The notes under the pieces were generated by a model. That model was given only the letters and a program-made list of their open reading frames with translations, was not told the DNA's origin and did not search any database. Shown here one piece after another: positions 6,798 through 12,173 of a stretch of DNA of 12,173 nt (its first letter is position 1; the number at the start of each line of letters is the position of its first letter). The DNA comes from UBA4572 sp049965515 (GTDB taxonomy: Bacteria > Nitrospirota > Leptospirillia > Leptospirillales > Leptospirillaceae), in the NCBI GenBank assembly GCA_049965515.1, contig JBMFWG010000051.1, positions 1 through 12,173 of the forward strand, given 5' to 3'. The translations under genes were made by a program, and so were the position numbers.

Positions 6798-7078
6798 TTA
6801 GACATGAAAGGTCAACGTGACGCCCAGCGCGCGCATCACTTTCATGATCATCTCGAACGCGGCTTGGAGCCGGGAGACAGGGCCTTGTAAAGACTCTCCC
6901 GTCCCAGTCCCAATTCTTTGGAAATCTGGGTCATTCCGCGGGCTTTGGCCCCATCGGAAAGGGCTGCCAGGAGAAGATCGGGATCGTTCTCCTCAAGGGC
7001 AGCCGTCAGGTATTCCGCGATGGTCTCCTCGTTGTCGAGATACTCAACCGGATCGAATTCCGGAATTTTTTCTTTCAT
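6798..7078 (-). pseudogene. HigA-like addiction-module antitoxin, broken by a one-base frameshift
   Basis: The start is well formed (AAAGGAAG just before ATG 7078). The first 69 residues match the putative addiction-module antidote family: EYLDNEETIAEYLTAALE, then the helix-turn-helix ARGMTQISKELGLGRESLYK and ALSP. That frame stops early at 6848-6850, giving 76 residues. The expected ending FEMIMKVMRALGVTLTF plus HV and a stop lies intact in the next frame (6857 down to 6798). One missing base near 6857-6860 explains the break; restoring it gives about 93 residues, typical of the family. The retained helix-turn-helix could still bind DNA if the short form is stable. Toxins of this type are usually encoded just upstream of the antitoxin, but none is visible beyond 7078. 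Confidence 0.75.
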
Positions 7079-7096
7079 GACTTCCTTTCAAGGTCT

Positions 7097-7574
7097 CATG
7101 AACTCGACGCTACCAAGATTTTTCCTGCCCCCTGCGACGTGTTTTTTCTGCCGTCTCCCATCCAGTCGTCCAGCCGGATCTGGCCTTTGTGTCCAAAGCT
7201 CGTTTATATTACCGGGCGAAATATCCAGGGGGTTCCGCATCTCGTGGTGGAAATCCTCTCCGGGGGAACGATGATCCGGGCCCAGAAGGAGAAGTTCCGG
7301 CTCTAGGAGGGGTCCGGCATTCCGGAGTATTGGATCGTCGATCAGATGGACGACAACGTGTCCGTCTATCGCCTTGCCGATAAAAAATATCCGGATCCTC
7401 TTGTCCTGCGCTAAGGATAAGCTTCAGAAAACGCCCCTTCTTCCCGGCTTTTCGATCCGCCCCTTGGACCTGTTCCCTTCCAGACACTTTTTGACCGGTC
7501 CTACCTTCACTTTGGCTGGATGTGTCGGTTCCCTGTTGTCTCGGGGGCATCCGGAGGAAAAATCAGGAGGTTGA
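7097..7574 (+). pseudogene. Uma2-family (DUF820) putative endonuclease, degraded
   Basis: Pieces of a Uma2 protein appear in order but in three frames. KIFPAPCDVFF (about 7112-7147) is in one frame, PVVQPDLAFVSKARL (7162-7206) in a second. RNIQGVPHLVVEIL and IPEYWIVDQMDDNVSVYRLA return to the first and run to a stop at 7412-7414. LLPGFSIRPLDLF (7437-7475) is in the third, which runs on to a stop at 7572-7574. An in-frame TAG (7304-7306) sits where a Tyr codon is expected (FRL-stop-EGSG). Uma2 proteins are PD-(D/E)XK-type nucleases of unknown biological role that multiply in some genomes. Two compensating frameshifts, a third shift and a nonsense codon make this non-functional. The N-terminal third is missing or unrecognisable. 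Confidence 0.75.
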
Positions 7575-7922
7575 TGGGGGTATCCTCGTGAGCACATGGC
7601 TGTTTCCCCACAATTCTGAAGAGCCTGGCCGCGTGGGTGGCATGATCAGAAAAGCTTTCGCGCGACCGGCTTACGAATAGGACAGCCTCCTGTTCCGCTT
7701 CTTCAGGAGAGCAGAGGGTCACCCCAAGGCCCCCTCCCATGACGATGGAGAGGTCGGCAATCTCAAAGGGTGGGGCCAAAAGATCGATAAACGGATTTTG
7801 ACGGAGATTTCCGCCCCGAATGCATCCTGAACCGCCCGGAAGAACGTCTCCTGGATTTTGCCGAGCCCTCCAACGACTCCGACCAGAACGGAAAGATCAG
7901 GGGAGGGAAGGGCTCTCGACAA
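7507..7922 (-). pseudogene. Frameshifted gene of unknown family behind the large regulator
   Basis: Two minus-strand frames join end to end with coding-like codon use. The first could start at TTG 7922 (AAGAGG seven bases before), 37 bases after the regulator stop, and reads SPDLSVLVGVVGGLGKIQET, then FFRAVQDAFGAEISVK, to about 7797. The second reads PFIDLLAPPFEIADLSIVMG, then GGLGVTLCSPEEAEQEAVLF, then SRSRESFSDHATHAARLFRI and VGKQPCAHEDTPINLLIFPP, to a stop at 7507-7509. A one-base change near 7790-7800 would fuse them into about 138 residues. I do not recognise the family. The second part could be translated alone from TTG 7779, so a short intact gene is the alternative. The 3' end overlaps the Uma2 remnant by 68 bases. 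Confidence 0.4.
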
Positions 7923-7959
7923 ATTCGGACCTCTTGTCCCTCGAGCCCCCCTCGTCCCT

Positions 7960-10900
7960 TCAGGAGCGCCGGCGGCCTTTCTGGCCTTTTGGCACCCCCC
8001 GCTCAAGCTGTTGGCGCGCTGCCACCACCAGGGGGAGCGACTCTCCCCCGGAAATCTTCCCGAGAAGGGCGGCGAGCCTCTCCGGATTGCCTCTCCCCAT
8101 CGCCCCCATCTCCACCTCGACGCGCAGGGCGTGCCAGAAAGACCCGGTCTCCTCCGCCGCCTTCCGGGCCTTCTCCAAAATCCCCCGAACCTTCGTGGCG
8201 CTCCTGACATCGCCGCTTCCGCGAAGGGCCAGAGCCTCGATGAGATAAAAGAGGGGATCGAAGACCCTCGTTCCCGTCCGGAGACCTTCCTCCCGTCCCA
8301 TCCGGCTTGTCTCGATCGCCTCGTCCCAAAGTCCTCCCATCAGCGCCATCTCCGCCTGGAGAGAGAGGAAAATCGGACTGACCCCGGGGAGCATCTCGCA
8401 GATGGACAGGACCAGTTCCCGGGACTTTGAGAAAAGCTCCGGAGAGGGGTCGCACCGGAGAAGCACCAGCCGGAGGATCTGCTCCCACATGTGGAGTCCC
8501 GACTCTTCCGCAAGGACCAGAGTCTCTTGCGCCAGGGTGCGGGCCGCCGGAACGTCGTGGGCCATGCACCGGGCAACGGCGTCGAAAACTCCCAGAAAGA
8601 CCCGGGCGCGGCGAAGCCGGAGGACATCGTCGAGACGGTACCCTTCCTCGAGGAAGAAACGCGACTGCGCGATCTGGCCCCGAAGCAGGCAGACATAGCC
8701 CAGGTAGCCATGGATCAGAACGGGGGGGGACTCGGTGAGATTTTCGAGCGCGGGATCCGCCTTCCACTGGTTTGGGAGAAGTTCGGTCCGTAAGACCGAA
8801 AGCTCGGAGAAGGCCCGGGCCAGCTCCCCCTTCCAGAAGAGGGCCGTTCCCCGAAGGCAGGACCCCCAGATCCGGAACCCGGCGTCCTCCTCGGACGGCG
8901 GAAGGGAGGCGATTTTCTCCAGTGTCCAGGAGGGGCCATAGAGCCCCAATCCGATCCCCACGAAAATGTGGGAGAGGCGGCGCTCCAGAGGGGTGCCGGG
9001 ATTCCTGCGGACAAGATCCCGGGCCTTCTCTCCCAGCCTCTCGGCCTCGGGGGAAGCAAAACCCCAGACGACATTGGCCAGCCGCACCATGCCGAGAAGG
9101 ATCCGGAGAACCTTGGCGTCACTTTCGGGGGAGGAGGGTTCGGACTCGAGGAGGGCGACGGCCTTTCCGTAATGATCCAGCGCGATCTCGTAGGCCCCGA
9201 TTCCTGCAGCCCGGTCTCCGGCACTGACGATGAAGTCCACCGCCTCCGAGGAGAGGCCCGCCTTGGTGAGGTGTTCCCCCAGGATCTCCGGCTGGCGGCT
9301 GACCCGGGAAGGAAACTCCTCCCGGAGAACCTCGGCGAGGATCCGGTGGATCTCCCGCCGGGCCGACCCGGGCAGGGAGGCCAGGATCCATTCCCGAAGA
9401 AGGGCATGGCGGAACCGATACTCGGGTTCGGAGACGGAGCGGCCAACTTCAAGGATCCGATGGGCCACGAGCTCGTCGAGCCAAGCGTCCGCCACCTTTC
9501 CGCCGGAGGGGAGGGACGCATACCTCTCCGTCGCCCTCGACAGGAGGGGCCAGTCGACACTCTGACCCAGACAGGCCGCCACCTTCGCCATGGTCCGGCT
9601 CTCTCCCAGGGCGCCGATCCGGGAGCCCAGCAGCTCCTTGAGGGTCGTGGGGATATTCCCGCCCGCCCCGGACAGCGCCCCCGACAGGACGAGCTCCCGA
9701 AGGTAGAGGGGAACGCCCCCGCCCCGATCGATCCCGGCCTTGAGGGTGGCCGGAGAGAGCCCGCCGGGCATCAGTGATTCGATCATTTCCCGGCTCTCGG
9801 CCCGGGAAAGGGCCGAAAGCCGGATCACATCGTCGGGGGGAGGGAGACCCATCTTCCGGAGGACCTCCTCGTCACGGGCGGTGAGGAGAAGGAGCACAGG
9901 GCTTCCCCGAAGGGCCATGATGGTTTTTTTCAGAAGATCCGCCGTGGTCGGATCCATCCATTGGAGATCCTCGATCGTCAGAAGAAAGGGCTGGAGGGAC
10001 CTCCAGCTCAGGATCGACAGGATCAGCGCGTCGAGGCGGCTCCGGAGGAGCTCCGGGGAGAGGAATCCCAGCTCTTCCGACCAGGGGCCCTCCCCGCAAA
10101 GAAGATGGAGGAGGAGGGGGATGTTGTCTCCGGTCGTCTGGCCCGTGGAGAGAAGGTAGCGTTCGACACGATACCGGGATTCCTTGAGGGAGCTTCCCTC
10201 ATCAATGCCCACATGGCTCCGGAGAAAGCGGATCACCGACGAATACGGCGTCTCTCGGTCACCGGAAAGACAAAAGATCTGGCGGATGGCCCCCTCTCCC
10301 GGAGTCTTCGAAAAAAGCCGGAGGCACTCGCCCAGAAGAGCCGACTTTCCGATGCCGGCCTCGCCGGTCACCCAGAGGGCCCGGAGCCCCCCTCCCCCCC
10401 GGACTTCGGCCAGCAACTTTTCCATCCGGGATCTCTCGGCCCTCCTCCCCACCAGGGACATCTCCGGAAAGCCGGAGGGGGAAAGCGCCTCTCCGACCAG
10501 AAAGAGGACTCTTTCCGGCCCGTCGGATCCGATCGAAAGGCTCCCCCATCGCTGGACCCGGAAGAACCGGTCCACCAATCTCGCCGTCTCCCAGGTCGCC
10601 AGGATCTCTCCGGCCGGCGCCTGACGGACGATGCGGTCAACCTCACGAATCCGGTCCCCCACGGGATCGGGGTCCCCCGCGGAGAGGTCGGAGAGCCCTT
10701 CTCCGGTATGGAGAGCCAGACGGATCTCCCCCTGGCAAAAAAAAGGATCCGCATGGGCCAGGGCCCGGATCTCCCGGGCCGCCATGACCGCCCGCCGGGA
10801 GGCATCCTCCAGGCTTCGCAGGAAGCCGAAGATCCCATGAAAAATCCCTCCGAGACCGGTCTGGACCTCTCCCCCCAGCCCCCGCACCACAGGATTAACC

Positions 10901-11619
10901 CTCTCCCGGAAGGACTCCCGGAAGGCGATCACCTCTTCGGGGTCGGAAAAGCTCCCGCCCCCGGTAAAAAGGACCGAAAGGAAGGTGATCTGGCGGATCT
11001 CCCAAAGGGGACGGGCCGAGAGGGAGGGGGAAGAAAAGGGGAAAACGGTGGAAAACTGGCGCTCAAGCGTCTCCTGGCGGCGGGAAAGGCGGCTCCGAAA
11101 ACCTAAGACCCACTCCCCGAACCCTCCCATAGAGGAAAAGGCGCAGCCTTCGAGAAAAAGGCGGCGACCCATCTCCCGCTGGCACTCGATCCTCTCCCGG
11201 CAACGGGGACAGTCGGCCGGGGGGTGCAGGCGGGAGCACCCGGCGGGGGGATCCTCCCGGAGGTAACGCCAGAGATCCACCGGATCGGACTCCCAGGGAA
11301 GATCGGAGGGAGAAAAGCCCACCGACTGGGGGGTCTTGACAAAGAGCCCCGGAGACTCCAGACGGTGTTCGATGTTGTAGAGGGTGGTGGAGAGATTGGC
11401 CCGGGCCGCCCGAAACTCCTTGTCGGGCCAGAATAGGGCGGTGATATCATCCCTGGGGACCTGACCGGGATTGGCCGCAAGATAGGACAGAAGGGCCAGG
11501 GGACGATCGAGGCGGCCTTCCCACACAGAATCCGTCCCCCGGCACACCCGGGGCGCGCCCAAAAACCAGAAAGTCAGGGGTCCGGAACGAGAAGAGCCCA
11601 TCGCGATTGGAACCTCCAT
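7960..11619 (-). CDS. Giant regulator: SARP/BTAD-like domain, degenerate nucleotide cyclase domain, AAA/STAND ATPase, helical repeats
   Basis: A 1219-residue predicted cytoplasmic signal-transduction ATPase. Residues 15-110 resemble the SARP/OmpR-type winged helix (LALLSYLAANPGQVPRDDIT, then LFWPDKEFRAARANLSTTLY). Residues 111-195 are BTAD-like, with a Cys cluster (C128, C137, C140, C146). Residues 207-375 match class III nucleotide cyclases, but both metal-binding Asp positions look like Gly (LFTGGGSF; LGGIFHGIFG), so catalysis is unlikely. The ATPase (388-750) has LVGRRAE, Walker A GEAGIGKS (419-426) and Walker B LLTIEDLQWMD (546-556). Residues 780-1200 are helical and TPR-like. Numbering is from ATG 11619; ATG 11601 has GGAGGT ten bases before it and may be the true start. 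The gene is monocistronic or heads a now-broken partner at 7922. The architecture suggests a ligand-gated transcription regulator; its targets are unknown. Confidence 0.9.
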   Translation of the reverse strand: MEVPIAMGSSRSGPLTFWFLGAPRVCRGTDSVWEGRLDRPLALLSYLAANPGQVPRDDITALFWPDKEFRAARANLSTTLYNIEHRLESPGLFVKTPQSVGFSPSDLPWESDPVDLWRYLREDPPAGCSRLHPPADCPRCRERIECQREMGRRLFLEGCAFSSMGGFGEWVLGFRSRLSRRQETLERQFSTVFPFSSPSLSARPLWEIRQITFLSVLFTGGGSFSDPEEVIAFRESFRERVNPVVRGLGGEVQTGLGGIFHGIFGFLRSLEDASRRAVMAAREIRALAHADPFFCQGEIRLALHTGEGLSDLSAGDPDPVGDRIREVDRIVRQAPAGEILATWETARLVDRFFRVQRWGSLSIGSDGPERVLFLVGEALSPSGFPEMSLVGRRAERSRMEKLLAEVRGGGGLRALWVTGEAGIGKSALLGECLRLFSKTPGEGAIRQIFCLSGDRETPYSSVIRFLRSHVGIDEGSSLKESRYRVERYLLSTGQTTGDNIPLLLHLLCGEGPWSEELGFLSPELLRSRLDALILSILSWRSLQPFLLTIEDLQWMDPTTADLLKKTIMALRGSPVLLLLTARDEEVLRKMGLPPPDDVIRLSALSRAESREMIESLMPGGLSPATLKAGIDRGGGVPLYLRELVLSGALSGAGGNIPTTLKELLGSRIGALGESRTMAKVAACLGQSVDWPLLSRATERYASLPSGGKVADAWLDELVAHRILEVGRSVSEPEYRFRHALLREWILASLPGSARREIHRILAEVLREEFPSRVSRQPEILGEHLTKAGLSSEAVDFIVSAGDRAAGIGAYEIALDHYGKAVALLESEPSSPESDAKVLRILLGMVRLANVVWGFASPEAERLGEKARDLVRRNPGTPLERRLSHIFVGIGLGLYGPSWTLEKIASLPPSEEDAGFRIWGSCLRGTALFWKGELARAFSELSVLRTELLPNQWKADPALENLTESPPVLIHGYLGYVCLLRGQIAQSRFFLEEGYRLDDVLRLRRARVFLGVFDAVARCMAHDVPAARTLAQETLVLAEESGLHMWEQILRLVLLRCDPSPELFSKSRELVLSICEMLPGVSPIFLSLQAEMALMGGLWDEAIETSRMGREEGLRTGTRVFDPLFYLIEALALRGSGDVRSATKVRGILEKARKAAEETGSFWHALRVEVEMGAMGRGNPERLAALLGKISGGESLPLVVAARQQLERGVPKGQKGRRRS

Positions 11620-11654
11620 CCATCAGAGAGTTGAAGGAAGGTGCGTCGAGACCC

Positions 11655-11675
11655 GTCTCAATTTCCGATTGAGAC
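11655..11675. repeat. Perfect inverted repeat in the leader of the large regulator gene
   Basis: GTCTCAAT (11655-11662) and ATTGAGAC (11668-11675) form a perfect 8+8 inverted repeat around the five bases TTCCG. It lies 36 bases upstream of ATG 11619 and downstream of the predicted minus-strand promoter, so it would be in the mRNA leader. It could be an operator for a dimeric DNA-binding protein (perhaps autoregulation) or an RNA hairpin. There is no T-run after it, so it is not a terminator. Confidence 0.6.
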
Positions 11676-11701
11676 TCGCATCTCGCCTTCTCGTGAGAGA
11701 A

Positions 11702-11730
11702 ATCCTATAGTCATTAACGGGATAAATCAA
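11702..11730 (-). promoter_or_regulatory. Candidate promoter for the large regulator gene
   Basis: On the minus strand TTGATT (11725-11730), exactly 17 bp, then TAGGAT (11702-11707). The predicted start of transcription is near 11695, giving a leader of about 75-95 bases that contains the inverted repeat. Sigma70-like match of four out of six in each box. Confidence 0.45.
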
Positions 11731-11736
11731 TATAAC
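11708..11736 (+). promoter_or_regulatory. Candidate promoter for the Cys/His-rich gene at 11846
   Basis: TAGTCA (11708-11713), 17 bp, TATAAC (11731-11736) on the plus strand; transcription would start near 11743, about 100 bases before the gene. It occupies nearly the same bases as the minus-strand promoter, so the two divergent promoters probably compete or are jointly controlled. Confidence 0.4.
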
Positions 11737-11845
11737 CGGACAAGGGGGAGCGAGGAAGGGACGGGGAAGTCCTACGACCCCGCTCTCTCACACCCTTTGG
11801 GAACGAAGCCGAGGCAGGCTCGCGGAGCCACAAAAGGAGGTCCTG

Positions 11846-12173
11846 ATGATGATTGACCGGCTCTCCCGGGGCCTCATGGAACGCTTGGCCTCCCGGCTTC
11901 AAGGGACCGTGCCTCGCTCTCCCCCCGACAACCACGCCCTCTCCGGCGATTGCCCCTTGTGTCGCTGGATCGCCTCTCTTCGGGAGACGGTTTCCTCCTC
12001 GGGCCGTGAGGAGAACTTCCCCCTCCCCATCTCCCACCGGCACTTCCATCTCGCACTGGAGGAGGCCCGGTCTTTCGGGGAGGGTGCTCCCCCCTTGGGT
12101 GCACGTCAGATTTGTGAGAAAGTTCGTTTTTACAGATTTTCCTGTTTTCAGTGCGTCAGGAGAGGGGCATGCC
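11846..12173 (+). CDS. Cys/His-rich protein of unknown function, 3' end outside the window
   Basis: A frame starting at ATG 11846 stays open to the window edge (109 codons seen, no stop). A strong AAAGGAGGT (11833-11841) lies four bases before the ATG; a second ATG follows at once. The visible protein has CPLC (36, 39), a His cluster HRHFH (64-68), C90 in QIC, CFQC (100, 103) and C109. Paired CxxC motifs with histidines suggest one or more zinc sites or a metal/redox protein; a DUF6062-like CPLC protein is a possibility I cannot confirm. It has no signal peptide. It is transcribed divergently from the giant regulator, sharing about 225 bp of control region, which makes it a candidate regulatory target. 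The opposite-strand frame here looks like a shadow. Confidence 0.6.
   Translation, partial: MMIDRLSRGLMERLASRLQGTVPRSPPDNHALSGDCPLCRWIASLRETVSSSGREENFPLPISHRHFHLALEEARSFGEGAPPLGARQICEKVRFYRFSCFQCVRRGAC

Noticed and set aside
7079..7380. HigB/RelE-type toxin gene upstream of the antitoxin remnant
   Set aside because: Read on the minus strand, no frame here resembles such a toxin; the plus strand instead carries Uma2 debris.
8968..11106. Several long plus-strand frames opposite the giant regulator
   Set aside because: The minus-strand frame carries ordered domains and Walker motifs; the plus-strand frames are biased shadows.
11641..11856. 71-codon plus-strand frame upstream of the Cys/His-rich gene
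   Set aside because: It covers predicted promoters and the inverted repeat, lacks a ribosome site and has no coding character.
11714..12049. Minus-strand frame opposite the Cys/His-rich gene
   Set aside because: The plus-strand frame has a near-perfect Shine-Dalgarno and Cys/His motifs; the opposite frame has neither.
1..12173. CRISPR array, insertion-sequence transposase or rRNA
   Set aside because: No regularly spaced repeats, no transposase-like frame with terminal repeats and no rRNA-like stretch were seen on either strand.

Overview
The window is GC-rich and densely coding, and comes from a Gram-negative bacterium: it carries three outer-membrane-type lipoprotein genes, one of them related to the penicillin-binding-protein activator LpoB. 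The gene mix (adenosylcobalamin-dependent ribonucleotide reductase, LpoB/COG3014 lipoproteins, a giant SARP/BTAD-type ATPase regulator, Uma2 and antitoxin debris) would fit an acidophilic Nitrospirota such as Leptospirillum. That assignment is a guess; no marker gene here proves it.

Layout. 1-1000: the 3' end of nrdJ, closed by a very strong terminator. 1012-3227, minus strand: a pabB-pabC pair with overlapping stop and start codons, supplying p-aminobenzoate for folate. 3359-6012, plus strand: three consecutive lipoprotein genes (LpoB-like, a COG3014-like TPR-type lipoprotein, and a small lipoprotein with one NHL-like blade), then a terminator. 6193-6268: tRNA-His(GUG) with encoded CCA.

From the tRNA to about 7960 the sequence is a gene graveyard. 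It holds the C-terminal stub of a tyrosine recombinase 33 bp from the tRNA, a Ser/Thr/Gly-rich orphan frame, an antitoxin gene broken by a one-base frameshift, a Uma2-type nuclease gene with several frame breaks and an in-frame stop, and a frameshifted gene of unknown family. I read this as the scar of an integrative element that once used the tRNA-His 3' end.

7960-11619, minus strand: one very large gene for a signal-transduction ATPase. In order it has a SARP/BTAD-like DNA-binding region with a Cys motif, a nucleotide-cyclase homology domain that has lost both metal-binding aspartates, an AAA/STAND ATPase and a helical-repeat tail. Its upstream region (11620-11845) carries candidate overlapping divergent promoters and a perfect inverted repeat. 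On the other side a small Cys/His-rich gene starts at 11846 and runs off the window.

No complete unknown system is visible. The best leads are the degenerate-cyclase regulator with its divergent Cys/His-rich neighbour, a PabB whose active-site lysine position reads alanine, and the tRNA-His integration scar.
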